Positions 8,474 through 17,325 of a DNA stretch of 64,000 bases are shown here, piece by piece. The stretch comes from OMPR01 sp965183835. GTDB taxonomy: Bacteria > Pseudomonadota > Alphaproteobacteria > Rhodobacterales > Rhodobacteraceae. Numbering within the stretch: position 1 is the stretch's first letter; each line of letters begins with the position of its first letter. A program made the position numbers and the translations under genes. Location: contig CBCYME010000011.1 in the NCBI GenBank assembly GCA_965183835.1, positions 62,001 to 126,000 on the forward strand, in the 5' to 3' direction. A model generated the notes under the pieces. The model saw only the letters and a list, made by a program, of their open reading frames with translations. It did no database searches and was not told the DNA's origin.

Positions 8474-9235
8474 TCAGGCATTGGCCCGCAAAGCCATGTC
8501 GCTGAGGGTCCGATACGCGGGTTCATGGGCCGCCAGATATGTTTCCGCATTCGGGGATTGGGCCGCTAAAGCATCAAATTTCCGGCGTTCGTTTTCTTCG
8601 GCGTTTGGATCGGGGGATTCGATCCCCTGACTCTGCATGGTTTTGCCATGCCACCCCTCAACCTGTTGCCAATCTTTGGGGGCGTCACTCTGCCATTCAA
8701 AGGCATGATCGGCCTCGGCCAATCCCCAGGCCTGCCAAAGCGCCGACATCACCCCTTGTGGGTTGGCGCGTACATCTTCGGATCGGATCACCAGCGGGGT
8801 TTCCCCTTGAGCGGCCAAACCTTGGGCATGGGCCAATTGTGCCGCGATGCCGATTTCTTCGCTGCTGCAATCTGGATCTATCTTGTGATAACTCACAATC
8901 GCAGCCCGTGGCCGGCGCACCAAAAACGCATTGCGCAGCCTGCCCAAAAACGCTTCATCCTCTAGAATATGCGGCATCACGTAATAGCTCATGTCTTTGA
9001 TGAACACAGGCTGGTGCACCGCCCGGTCACACAACATGTCGCGAATTTTAGAATATTCCTGCGGATGATCCGCCCGGACATCGAAATGCGGCATCTGCCC
9101 CACCCCTCGATGCACGTAATAGTCATACATGAACGGTTCGTGGGCACAGTCCAGATCGCCCCGTTCGCGCATGATCCGCTCTATGGCCGTGGACATGGAT
9201 CGAGGATGAGACCAAAGCGCGTAAATCGGATGCAT
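8474..9235 (-). CDS. Sulfotransferase-like protein
   Basis: 253 residues. The N-terminus reads WSHPRSMSTAIERIM, the 5'-phosphosulfate-binding P-loop of the sulfotransferase superfamily, and the middle contains the downstream FLVRRPRAAIVSYHK element, matching the 3'-phosphate-binding (RxP...S) motif. Family members transfer sulfate from PAPS to hydroxyl or amine groups; this subgroup is often annotated only as sulfotransferase family, with unknown acceptors. It lies between the DUF2065 gene and degP on the same strand, in the middle of an otherwise classical hflKC-degP arrangement, with a 35-base gap to DUF2065 and 130 bases to degP. Confidence 0.82.
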   Translation of the reverse strand: MHPIYALWSHPRSMSTAIERIMRERGDLDCAHEPFMYDYYVHRGVGQMPHFDVRADHPQEYSKIRDMLCDRAVHQPVFIKDMSYYVMPHILEDEAFLGRLRNAFLVRRPRAAIVSYHKIDPDCSSEEIGIAAQLAHAQGLAAQGETPLVIRSEDVRANPQGVMSALWQAWGLAEADHAFEWQSDAPKDWQQVEGWHGKTMQSQGIESPDPNAEENERRKFDALAAQSPNAETYLAAHEPAYRTLSDMALRANA

Positions 9236-9270
9236 GCGGAACCTCTTACAAGAGCGATACCGTCACCCTG

Positions 9271-9468
9271 TCAGACGCCCAACTGATGCGCAATCCACAA
9301 CAATATGACACCGATCACCAAGGTTATCAGCCCAACCTGACGCCGCGCACTTTCGGGAAGGCTGCGCAAAACCTCTAGCATCCGTTCCACAAGCGAAGGG
9401 GCCAGCGCGTACGCCAGCCCCTCGACAATCAGTACCAACCCAAAGGCCAGAAAGATCGTTGCCATCAT
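9271..9468 (-). CDS. DUF2065 family small membrane protein (YjeT-like)
   Basis: 65 residues with two membrane helices (ATIFLAFGLVLIVEGLAYAL and VGLITLVIGVILLWIAHQL) joined by a basic amphipathic loop (RMLEVLRSLPESARRQ). This is the DUF2065/YjeT pattern, a family almost always encoded directly after hflC. Its function is unknown; context suggests a role with the HflKC membrane complex. The start overlaps the hflC stop by four bases (ATGA), so the pair is translationally coupled. Confidence 0.88.
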   Translation of the reverse strand: MMATIFLAFGLVLIVEGLAYALAPSLVERMLEVLRSLPESARRQVGLITLVIGVILLWIAHQLGV

Positions 9469-10340
9469 TCAGAAACGCCCTTGGACGATTTCAGATAGTT
9501 AAAGAACTCGGAATCCGGGCTCATCACGATGGAGCTGTTTCCAGCTTTCAGCGCACGGGTATAAGCCGTCAATGAGCGATAGAATTCAAAGAACTCGGTA
9601 TCTTTGCCATAAGCTTGGGCAAAGATCGCGTTTCGTTCAGCGTCCGCTTCACCGCGTGTGACTTCCGCCTCGCGCTTGGCTTCTGACACCAATTCAACCA
9701 CGGTTCTGTCAGCTTGCGCACGTACACGCTGCGCTGCCTCGTTACCGCGTGCCCGTTCGTCGGTTGCTTCGCGTTCCCGCTCAGCCCGCATCCGGTCAAA
9801 TGTCGCTTCAAGATTCTGCGACGGCAGATCGGTTGCTTTCAAACGCACATCGATCACTTCAAGACCCAAAGCCCGGGCTTCGGTAATCGCAGCATTACGA
9901 ATACGCAGCATCAGCGCGGCACGGTCAGAGCTCAGGATGTCCTTGGAACTGACCGAACCCAAAACCTCTCGCGTTTCAGCGACGAGAATGCGGTTCAAGC
10001 GGTCTTCGGCAGTCCGCAGACCACCCACACCCACAGCCTGACGGAACTGCTTTACGTCGGTGATACGATACCGAGCAAAAGCATCCACAACCAAACGACG
10101 ATCATCCAATGGGGTCACTTCCAAGGGCTGAACGTCGATCGACAAAATGCGGCTGTCATAGCGCACGACTTCTTGGATCAGTGGAATCTTAAAGGCCAGA
10201 CCCGGCTCTTCTTTAACATCCACGACGCGACCAAATTGCAGAACCAGCGCCTTTTCGCGCTCATCCACGATGAACAAGGCTGACATAGCTGCAACAACGA
10301 CGATTACCAAAACTGGCAGAATAAATGTTGTCTTCCGCAT
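9465..10340 (-). CDS. hflC: Protease modulator HflC (SPFH/band 7 protein)
   Basis: 291 residues: one N-terminal membrane anchor (about 6-24) and a band 7/prohibitin domain (REKALVLQFGRVVDV onward), followed by the Glu/Arg/Ala-rich helical stretch (ATFDRMRAEREREATDERARGNEA) typical of HflC. With HflK it forms the large periplasm-facing cage around the FtsH AAA protease and tunes degradation of membrane proteins. It overlaps hflK by one base and DUF2065 by four, indicating one operon. Confidence 0.95.
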   Translation of the reverse strand: MRKTTFILPVLVIVVVAAMSALFIVDEREKALVLQFGRVVDVKEEPGLAFKIPLIQEVVRYDSRILSIDVQPLEVTPLDDRRLVVDAFARYRITDVKQFRQAVGVGGLRTAEDRLNRILVAETREVLGSVSSKDILSSDRAALMLRIRNAAITEARALGLEVIDVRLKATDLPSQNLEATFDRMRAEREREATDERARGNEAAQRVRAQADRTVVELVSEAKREAEVTRGEADAERNAIFAQAYGKDTEFFEFYRSLTAYTRALKAGNSSIVMSPDSEFFNYLKSSKGVSE

Positions 10341-11500
10341 CAGTTTGATCCCCCATCGGTATTTTTGCGCAATTCATTGAGCGGCAGATAAGGCACAACA
10401 CCCTGACCTTCGCCAGTTGCATTGCTGTCCAGGATCACCTTGTCCACGTCACCCAAAACCTGCTCCATCGTTTCCAGATAGAGACGCTTACGGGTCACTT
10501 CGGGCGCTTTGGAATACTCTTCGAGAACTGACGAGAAACGGCTTGCTTCACCCTGTGCTTCGTTCACGACACTAGCACGATAGCCTTCGGCCTCTTCCAA
10601 CAACTGCGCCGCTTGACCACGGGCTTCAGCCAGAACTTTGTTGGCATAGGCATCCGCGACGTTTTCCAAACGGTCGCGTTCTTGGGCCGCAGCTTGAACA
10701 TCGCGAAACGCGTCAATCACGGTTGCAGGCGGATCCGCTTTGTCAAAGTTGACGCCAATGATGTTCACACCACTGTCATAGCTGTCCATTGTGATTTGGA
10801 TCAGCAATTGCAGACTATCGGCAATCACACCCCGATCCCGGTTCAGGATCGGCGCCAGTTCGGACTGAGCGATAATTTCACGCATCGCAGATTCAGACAC
10901 CGCCCGAATGGTCTGTCGTGGATCACGCAGGTTAAACAGGAACTTGGCTGGATCGTTGATATTCCAAACCACCTGATAGTCAATATCGACAACGTTTTCG
11001 TCGCCAGTCAACATCAGACCGTCCTGCGCCCCACGGGCACCACCCATGTCTTCGGTCTGTTGCCGTGTGACCGGGATGACTTCGGCTGTGACCAACGGCC
11101 AAGGCGCAAAGTTCAGACCCGGATTACCGATTGCCGAAAACTCACCCAGGAACAATTCAACAGACTGTTCTTCGGGTTTGACCGTGTAGACGCTCGCCAT
11201 ACCCCACAGGCCAACCGCAACCAATACGCCCAGCGCAACGGTCCCGCGTGTGAACAAAGGTCCACCCCCGCCGACAGGACCACGCCCGCCGCCGCCATTG
11301 CCAGACCCACCGCGACCGCCCATCAGGACGCGCAATTGCTCTTGGCCTTTCTTCATCAGCTCGTCGATTTCAGGAATCTGGTTGCCGTCCCCTTCGGGGC
11401 GCTTACCGCCACCTTGGTTATCGCCACCATTGTTTCCCTGGTTACCTCCGCCACCGGAAGAGCCTCCGCCCCCCCAGGGGCCACCGCTGTTGCCCGCCAT
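10340..11500 (-). CDS. hflK: FtsH protease activity modulator HflK
   Basis: 386 residues. A Gly/Asn/Pro-rich N-terminus (about 1-85, with repeated GG motifs) is characteristic of HflK. One membrane helix (about 88-108) follows, then the band 7 domain with LTGDENVVDIDYQVVW and a helical C-terminal region. Partner of HflC and FtsH at the inner membrane. The glycine-rich leader is disordered cytoplasmic sequence in the family. The gap to gor upstream is 71 bases, so both may share a transcript. Confidence 0.95.
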   Translation of the reverse strand: MAGNSGGPWGGGGSSGGGGNQGNNGGDNQGGGKRPEGDGNQIPEIDELMKKGQEQLRVLMGGRGGSGNGGGGRGPVGGGGPLFTRGTVALGVLVAVGLWGMASVYTVKPEEQSVELFLGEFSAIGNPGLNFAPWPLVTAEVIPVTRQQTEDMGGARGAQDGLMLTGDENVVDIDYQVVWNINDPAKFLFNLRDPRQTIRAVSESAMREIIAQSELAPILNRDRGVIADSLQLLIQITMDSYDSGVNIIGVNFDKADPPATVIDAFRDVQAAAQERDRLENVADAYANKVLAEARGQAAQLLEEAEGYRASVVNEAQGEASRFSSVLEEYSKAPEVTRKRLYLETMEQVLGDVDKVILDSNATGEGQGVVPYLPLNELRKNTDGGSN

Positions 11501-11571
11501 ATATGTCTACATCCCTTTGTCAGACCGCATTTCGCGGCATCAACTTAAACCTGTGTGCGTCTGGGCGCAAA

Positions 11572-12930
11572 TCAAGCGCTACGCACAGGCTGCTTCATTG
11601 TGACCAATTCTTCTGACATGGTGGGGTGAACCGCCACTGTCCGGTCAAAATCTTCTTTGGTCGCGCCCATTTTCACTGCAATTCCAGCCAGCTGGATCAT
11701 TTCACCCGCGCCGGGTGCCACGATATGACACCCTAGTACTTTGCGCGAGGCTTTGGACACGATCAATTTCATCAAAACCCGCGCGGACCGCCCGGCAAAG
11801 CTTTGCTGCATCGGTTTGAACGACGCCGCATAGACTTCGATTGGCTCCTGTGCGGCTGCGTCTTCTTCGCTCAGACCCACGGTGCCCATTTCGGGTTGGG
11901 TAAAGATCGCCGTCGGGATCAGCTCGTGATCTGGTGAGGTCGGGTTGCCTTTGAATACGGTTTCAACAAAGGCCATGCCTTCGCGGATCGCAACCGGAGT
12001 CAGGTTCGCCCGGTCCGTCACATCGCCAATGGCATAAACCGACGGAACTGCCGTCTGACTGTACTGATCCACAAGGATTTCGCCCTTGCGACCGCGTTCA
12101 ATGCCCAACTCTTCAAGGCCCAAATTATCTGAATTTGGGTTCCGACCCGTGGCAAACATCACCTGATCAAACAGGGTCTCATCGCCGTTCGTGGCTTTGA
12201 CAAGGATCTGATCGCCCTCTTTGCGCATTTCCAGCACGTTGGTGCCCAAACGCAGATCAACGCCATTCTGGCACATCTCTTCGCTGACCAACCCGCGCGC
12301 TTCGTCATCGAACCCACGCAGGATTTGTGCGCCACGATAGTATTGCGTCACCTCAACACCCAGACCATTCATGATCCCGGCGAATTCGCTGGCGATGTAA
12401 CCACCACCCACGATCAACATTTTCTTAGGCAGCTGATCTAGATGGAAAATCTCGTTCGACGAAATCCCCAGCTCGGCACCGGGAATATCTGGCAATGTTG
12501 GCCAGCCGCCAGTTGCAATCAGGATATGCTTGGCCGTCTTGCGTGTCCCATCCGCCAATTCAACCGTGTGCGCATCCACCAGCTTGGCGCGCTGGTCAAA
12601 GCTTTCGACACCGTTGTTCTTTAGAATATTGCGATAGATGCCTTCGAGTCGGTCTAGCTCAGCATGCATTTTGCCTTTGAACGCATCCCAGTTGAATGCA
12701 CCGGGCTGAATATCCCAACCATAGCTTTGCGCATCTTCCACCATATCGGCGTATTCGCTGGCAAAGACCATCAGCTTTTTAGGCACACAGCCCCGGATCA
12801 CACAGGTGCCGCCATACCGGTCTTCCTCAGCCAAAGCCACTTTGGCACCGGTATCGCCTGCCGCCACTCGGGCTGCGCGTACGCCACCAGATCCACCACC
12901 GATAACGAAAAGATCGAAATCAAAGCTCAT
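11572..12930 (-). CDS. gor: Glutathione-disulfide reductase
   Basis: 452 residues. The FAD-binding GGGSGGVRAAR motif is followed by the redox-active disulfide in YGGTCVIRGCVPKK (Cys43, Cys48). A second Rossmann fold has GGGYIASEFAGIMNGLG, and the FAD contact TGRNPN...YAIGDVTDR is present. The dimerisation domain ends with the catalytic HPTMSEELVT, whose His-Pro is the conserved active-site base. The GCVPKK form is typical of glutathione reductases. Start ATG 12930 is preceded by AGGCAGGAA; the frame continues upstream without family similarity. Cytosolic, NADPH-dependent. Confidence 0.93.
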   Translation of the reverse strand: MSFDFDLFVIGGGSGGVRAARVAAGDTGAKVALAEEDRYGGTCVIRGCVPKKLMVFASEYADMVEDAQSYGWDIQPGAFNWDAFKGKMHAELDRLEGIYRNILKNNGVESFDQRAKLVDAHTVELADGTRKTAKHILIATGGWPTLPDIPGAELGISSNEIFHLDQLPKKMLIVGGGYIASEFAGIMNGLGVEVTQYYRGAQILRGFDDEARGLVSEEMCQNGVDLRLGTNVLEMRKEGDQILVKATNGDETLFDQVMFATGRNPNSDNLGLEELGIERGRKGEILVDQYSQTAVPSVYAIGDVTDRANLTPVAIREGMAFVETVFKGNPTSPDHELIPTAIFTQPEMGTVGLSEEDAAAQEPIEVYAASFKPMQQSFAGRSARVLMKLIVSKASRKVLGCHIVAPGAGEMIQLAGIAVKMGATKEDFDRTVAVHPTMSEELVTMKQPVRSA

Positions 12931-13197
12931 GTTTTCCTGCCTCATCTGGAATTCCTGCACCGCCCGAAAGCCTTGCAAAGGGTGTAACTTATCCCGCGCC
13001 ACTGTCCAGCCTGTTCCGTGGTCTCAAAGGTCGCGCTTATGCGCCCCGTTACTCTGGAAAAGGTGACAGCCTTGCAATGAACCGTTCACATAAGCCGGGA
13101 TGTTAAGAATGAAAGCCCCTGTTTGCCATTGTAACAAACGAAAACAAGACCATCGCGAACGAATGGCATGCCACATTACGCGCCCACGCCCCTCTGC

Positions 13198-13986
13198 TTA
13201 ATCAGCCAGATCTGTGAACAGGTTATCGCTTTCGACAAAATCCAGCCGATCATGTTCCACGGTCCCATCATTGATATCGCGCAGTTCAACCCGGCCATCC
13301 CCGTAGCCAATGACAACCGTATCGCAGACATCAATGAACAGACCGTTTTCCACCACACCCGGCATCTGGTTGATCACCAAGGCCAATTGACGTGGGTTTC
13401 CAATGCGGTTCAGGTGTAGATCCAGAATGTGATTGCCTTCGTCGGTGATAAACGGCGTTTCCCCATTCATCCGCAAAGTTGCGGACCGACCCAGCACATC
13501 CATCGAAATCAGCGTCTCCTCGATCAACGCCTGCGTGGTCTGCCAGCCAAACGGAATGACCTCGATCGGCAACGGGAACGCACCCAGCGTTTCGACCTCT
13601 TTGCCGATGTCCGCGATCACAACCATTTGATCTGACGCGGTCGCGACGATCTTTTCCTGCAGCAATGCACCACCACCCCCCTTGATCAGGTTCAGATCCC
13701 TATCGAATTCATCCGCGCCATCAATGGTCAGATCCAACCAACGCGCCTCATCCAGCGAGATCACCTCGATCCCAACGTCTCGTGCCAATTGCGCGGTGCG
13801 TGTCGATGTGGGAACGCCACGGATCTTGAGACCTTCGTCGCGCACCATCTCCCCAAGACAGCGCACCAACCAAGCCGCAGTGCTGCCTGTTCCCAGACCA
13901 ACCCGCATCCCATCCTCGACGAAATCAGCGGCCCGCTTGGCAGCAACAAATTTGGCCTTATCAATGGGCGACAATTCCCCGGTCAT
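13198..13986 (-). CDS. rpiA: Ribose-5-phosphate isomerase A
   Basis: 262 residues with all RpiA landmarks: VGLGTGSTAAWLV, RGVPTSTRTAQLA, DLTIDGADEFD, LIKGGGGALLQEKIVA and a late VVENGLFID. It interconverts ribose 5-phosphate and ribulose 5-phosphate in the pentose phosphate pathway. Start ATG 13986 gives the normal length and has GAGGGGATG upstream; the frame extends 17 codons further with no family match. The 267 bases between this gene and gor hold no gene I can support. Confidence 0.95.
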   Translation of the reverse strand: MTGELSPIDKAKFVAAKRAADFVEDGMRVGLGTGSTAAWLVRCLGEMVRDEGLKIRGVPTSTRTAQLARDVGIEVISLDEARWLDLTIDGADEFDRDLNLIKGGGGALLQEKIVATASDQMVVIADIGKEVETLGAFPLPIEVIPFGWQTTQALIEETLISMDVLGRSATLRMNGETPFITDEGNHILDLHLNRIGNPRQLALVINQMPGVVENGLFIDVCDTVVIGYGDGRVELRDINDGTVEHDRLDFVESDNLFTDLAD

Positions 13987-14175
13987 AGCAGCATCCCCTC
14001 GCGCGTCCTTGTGCGACTTATAGCAAGTTAACACCAAGGCGCGAGAGGGAAACTAGGTTCAATCCCGCAGACACACCAGCGTTTGCAGGGCGATCAGGCG
14101 TCATGGTCGGCTAGAAAGAGTGCAAAGTGTGCGACGCATTGGCGACAGAATATTTGCCCCTGTTCATATGACATC

Positions 14176-14206
14176 ATTGCGCGTTTCCAATAGGAAACGT
14201 CGCAAT
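14176..14206. promoter_or_regulatory. Stable hairpin upstream of the GST gene
   Basis: ATTGCG-CGTTTCC-AATA-GGAAACG-T-CGCAAT: a 13-bp stem with a single-base bulge and a four-base loop. No T-run follows on either strand, so it is not a standard terminator. It lies 40 bases before the GST start and could be an operator palindrome or an RNA leader element. Function is inferred only. Confidence 0.4.
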
Positions 14207-14246
14207 CGGCCCCCCATCGCCCCTTGGCCAGCGATAGAACGGGGCC

Positions 14247-14948
14247 ATGACACAGATTTTGCGCCTCCATTATGCCCCTGACAATGCCTCGCTGATTATT
14301 CGGCTGGTGCTGACCGAGATGGGCTTGCCGTTCGAAACGGTTCTGGTGGATCGTACGAATTCGGCCCAAAATCGTACAACCTTTCTGGCGCTGAACCCAA
14401 ACGGGCTGATCCCCGTGCTGGAAACACCCCAAGGACCGATCTTTGAAACGGCCGCAATTCTGCTATGGCTCAGTGACTGCACGGATCAAATGGCCCCAAA
14501 CGCGCAGAGCGATCAACGCGCCGCGTTTCTCAAGTGGCTCTTCTTTGTCTCAAACACACTGCACGCAGATCTGCGCATCCTGTTTTACGCCGAGAAATAT
14601 ATAGACCCGAAACAAACCGACACATTGCGCGCCGGCATTCGCCCGCGACTGCGTCACCACTTGAAACTGCTCGATCAGGTCGCACAGGACGCGCCCGATT
14701 GGTTTCATGCACAGACCCCATCGGTTCTGACCTATTATGTTGCCTGCATGATGCGATGGATGGCACTTTATCCCAAGGGGTCGGACCAAAGCTGGTTCAC
14801 CCCGGCCGACACGCCCTACCTGCAACGCATTCTACAGTCCCTTGAAACCCGCGACGCCACCCGCGCCGCGATCACCGCCGAGGGGCTGGGTGCCACTCCC
14901 TTTACCTCGCCCACCTACGCCACTCCTCCAGAAGGCTCAGCTACCTAA
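14247..14948 (+). CDS. Glutathione S-transferase family protein
   Basis: 233 residues. Residues 1-78 form a thioredoxin-like N-terminal domain (LRLHYAPDNASLIIRLVLTEMGLPFE) with the conserved NPNGLIPVLETPQGPIFETAAILLWL, where the Pro-Val (cis-proline) and the Glu-Thr/Ala pair bind glutathione. An all-helical C-terminal domain follows (about 85-210). The catalytic Ser/Tyr position near the N-terminus is not obvious, so the reaction is uncertain. The stop lies one base before the sdaA start, suggesting an operon. Confidence 0.85.
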   Translation: MTQILRLHYAPDNASLIIRLVLTEMGLPFETVLVDRTNSAQNRTTFLALNPNGLIPVLETPQGPIFETAAILLWLSDCTDQMAPNAQSDQRAAFLKWLFFVSNTLHADLRILFYAEKYIDPKQTDTLRAGIRPRLRHHLKLLDQVAQDAPDWFHAQTPSVLTYYVACMMRWMALYPKGSDQSWFTPADTPYLQRILQSLETRDATRAAITAEGLGATPFTSPTYATPPEGSAT

Positions 14949-14949
14949 G

Positions 14950-16323
14950 ATGTTTCTCTCCGTCTTCGATATGTTCAAAGTGGGCATTGGCCCCTCGTCC
15001 TCACACACTATGGGCCCAATGGTGGCTGCCGCACGGTTTCTAGACATGATGCGCGCCTCGCCGTTTGAGTTCCATGGTCTCAAGGCATCCCTGCACGGCT
15101 CGCTGGCCTTTACCGGCGTTGGTCATGCGACGGATCGCGCCACCATCCTTGGCCTCGCCGGGTTCATTCCCGACACCTATGACAATGACAAAGCCGAAGC
15201 CGCGCTTGCTGACATCAACGCCACCCACACGGTCCAGCCCGAGGGTCTCGCGCCGCTCGCCTTTGATCCCAAAACCGATCTGGTGTTCGACTACGATCAC
15301 ACGCTGGACGGCCACGCCAACGCGATGATCTTGATGGCGACCGATGCGCAGGGCGATGTCACCCTGCGTCAGGTGTTCTATTCCATCGGCGGTGGGTTTG
15401 TCCTAACCGAAGAGGAACTGACCCAAGGCAAAGCCACGGATGAAGGCGATCCGGTTCCATATCCGTTCAAATCCGCGACCGAGATGTTGGAAATGGCTAA
15501 GGCCAGCGGCAAATCCATCGCCGACATGAAACGCGCCAATGAAATTTCGCGCGGCTGTGAGGTCTCGCTTGCCAAAGGCACCGCGCGCCTGTGGGAGGTC
15601 ATGAATGGCTGCATCGAACGCGGTCTTGTCACCGACGGGATCCTGCCCGGCGGGCTGAATGTGCGCCGCCGCGCCAAAGGCATTCATGATGCCCTGCAAG
15701 CCGAACGCGGCCTGAACCAAAGCGCCCCGCACACCATCAACGACTGGATGAGCGTTTACGCCATGGCCGTGAACGAAGAAAACGCCGCCGGGGGCCAAGT
15801 AGTGACCGCCCCCACAAATGGTGCTGCCGGGGTGCTGCCTGCAACGCTGCGTTACTACCTTGACCACGTGCCCGGCGCCTCTTCCAGCCATATCGAAGAT
15901 TTCCTGCTGACTGCTGCCGCCATTGGAGGATTGGTCAAATTCAACGCCTCGATCTCGGGCGCCGAGGCCGGATGTCAGGCCGAGGTCGGATCAGCCGCAG
16001 CCATGGCGGCCGCTGGATTGTGTGCTGTCATGGGCGGCACCCCCGAACACGTCGAGAACGCCGCTGAAATCGCTCTGGAACACCATCTGGGCATGACTTG
16101 CGATCCGGTCAAAGGCTTGGTTCAGGTGCCCTGCATCGAACGCAACGGGTTGGGCGCGATCAAAGCCGTGTCCGCCGCATCACTTGCGCTGCGCGGAGAT
16201 GGTCAACATTTCGTGCCGCTGGATGCTGCGATCGAAACCATGCGCCAGACCGGGCATGACATGCACGAAAAGTACAAAGAGACGTCATTGGGCGGGCTGG
16301 CGGTCAACGTCCCCAACTGCTGA
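14950..16323 (+). CDS. sdaA: L-serine ammonia-lyase (iron-sulfur, single chain)
   Basis: 457 residues. The N-terminal beta domain begins MFLSVFDMFKVGIGPSSSHTMGP, the family signature. The C-terminal alpha domain has the three cluster cysteines at 342 (GCQAEVG), 384 (TCDP) and 395 (PCIERN). The very last residue is Cys457. In the characterised Legionella enzyme the C-terminal cysteine inserts into the active site and caps the fourth iron of the [4Fe-4S] cluster; spacing here agrees. It converts L-serine to pyruvate and ammonia. Start ATG 14950 lies one base after the GST stop; a longer frame upstream overlaps GST and is rejected. Confidence 0.96.
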   Translation: MFLSVFDMFKVGIGPSSSHTMGPMVAAARFLDMMRASPFEFHGLKASLHGSLAFTGVGHATDRATILGLAGFIPDTYDNDKAEAALADINATHTVQPEGLAPLAFDPKTDLVFDYDHTLDGHANAMILMATDAQGDVTLRQVFYSIGGGFVLTEEELTQGKATDEGDPVPYPFKSATEMLEMAKASGKSIADMKRANEISRGCEVSLAKGTARLWEVMNGCIERGLVTDGILPGGLNVRRRAKGIHDALQAERGLNQSAPHTINDWMSVYAMAVNEENAAGGQVVTAPTNGAAGVLPATLRYYLDHVPGASSSHIEDFLLTAAAIGGLVKFNASISGAEAGCQAEVGSAAAMAAAGLCAVMGGTPEHVENAAEIALEHHLGMTCDPVKGLVQVPCIERNGLGAIKAVSAASLALRGDGQHFVPLDAAIETMRQTGHDMHEKYKETSLGGLAVNVPNC

Positions 16324-16332
16324 CTTTCTACT

Positions 16333-16399
16333 CAGATTGAGACAACGGCCCCTTGCCCCGGCAGAGAAGCCTGCTAGCGTGCGCCGATGTCTCAATCTG
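16333..16399. promoter_or_regulatory. Long inverted repeat pairing across the EamA start codon
   Basis: CAGATTGAGACAACGGC (16333-16349) and GCCGATGTCTCAATCTG (16383-16399) are complementary over 17 bases with one mismatch, separated by 33 bases. The right arm includes the ATG of the following transporter gene, and no T-run follows. In an mRNA read through from sdaA it would bury the start codon. A role in translational control or as an end-of-transcript structure is inference. Confidence 0.55.
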
Positions 16400-17325
16400 C
16401 AACTCTCAGTCCAACCCTGGACCGCCCCGTTCTCGGCATCATGTTGATGCTGGGCTTTTGTGTGCTTGCCCCCATGGGCGATGCATTGGCAAAAATTCTG
16501 GGCGCTGTGGTCCCGCTGGGCCTGTTGGTGTTTGTGCGTTTCCTTGTGCAGGCGGCAATCCTGATTCCCATCGTGGTGACAACCAAGCGCCCGTGGCGGT
16601 TGCGTGGTCGCCTGTTCCGGCTGATGGTTCTGCGCACCCTGCTCCATATCGCGGGAATCACCGCGATGTTCAGCGCGTTGCAATTCCTACCCTTGGCGGA
16701 TGCCGTCGCAATTGCCTTTGTCATGCCGTTCATCATGTTGGTTTTGGGCAAATACATCCTGAACGAAGATGTCGGCATGCGCCGCTTTGCGGCCTGCCTT
16801 GTGGGGTTCTTTGGCACCTTGTTGGTCATTCAACCCAGTTTTGTGCAAGTTGGCTGGCCTGCGCTATTGCCCGTTGTTGTCGCGTTTGTGTTCTCATTTT
16901 TTATGCTAATCACCCGGCAATTGGCCAAAGAAACCGATCCGATTGGTCTGCAGGCTGTATCTGGCATACTTGCCACGATGCTCATGCTCCCGGTTCTGCT
17001 GATTGGTAACGCAATGGACATCCCCGCGCTGTCCCTGCCCGTGCCTGATACGAACACTCTCTGGATGTTGTTCGCGATTGGGGCCTTAGGAACCGGGGCG
17101 CACCTGTTGATGACGTGGAGCCTGCGCTTTGCCCCGTCGGCCACTCTGGCCCCGATGCAGTATCTGGAAATCCCTATCGCGACTGCAATCGGTTGGGTTA
17201 TCTTTCATGATTTGCCCAATACCATGGCCAGCATCGGTATCTGCATCACCATTGGGGCGGGCGTTTACGTTATTCTGCGCGAACGGGCCAACGCGCGGCT
17301 TCCGACGCCAGAAGCGCCCGCATAA
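16387..17325 (+). CDS. EamA-type DMT superfamily transporter
   Basis: 312 residues, ten predicted membrane helices in two EamA repeats. The first repeat contains VPLGLLVFVRFLVQAAIL and FSALQFLPLADAVAIAFVMPFIMLVLG; the second has MTWSLRFAPSATLAPMQYLEIPIATAIGWVIFHDLPN, the family's typical ends. Likely an exporter of a small metabolite; substrate unknown. The ribosome binding site is weak and the start codon lies in the arm of a long inverted repeat. It overlaps the convergent thiamine diphosphokinase gene by 56 bases at the 3' end. Confidence 0.88.
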   Translation: MSQSATLSPTLDRPVLGIMLMLGFCVLAPMGDALAKILGAVVPLGLLVFVRFLVQAAILIPIVVTTKRPWRLRGRLFRLMVLRTLLHIAGITAMFSALQFLPLADAVAIAFVMPFIMLVLGKYILNEDVGMRRFAACLVGFFGTLLVIQPSFVQVGWPALLPVVVAFVFSFFMLITRQLAKETDPIGLQAVSGILATMLMLPVLLIGNAMDIPALSLPVPDTNTLWMLFAIGALGTGAHLLMTWSLRFAPSATLAPMQYLEIPIATAIGWVIFHDLPNTMASIGICITIGAGVYVILRERANARLPTPEAPA

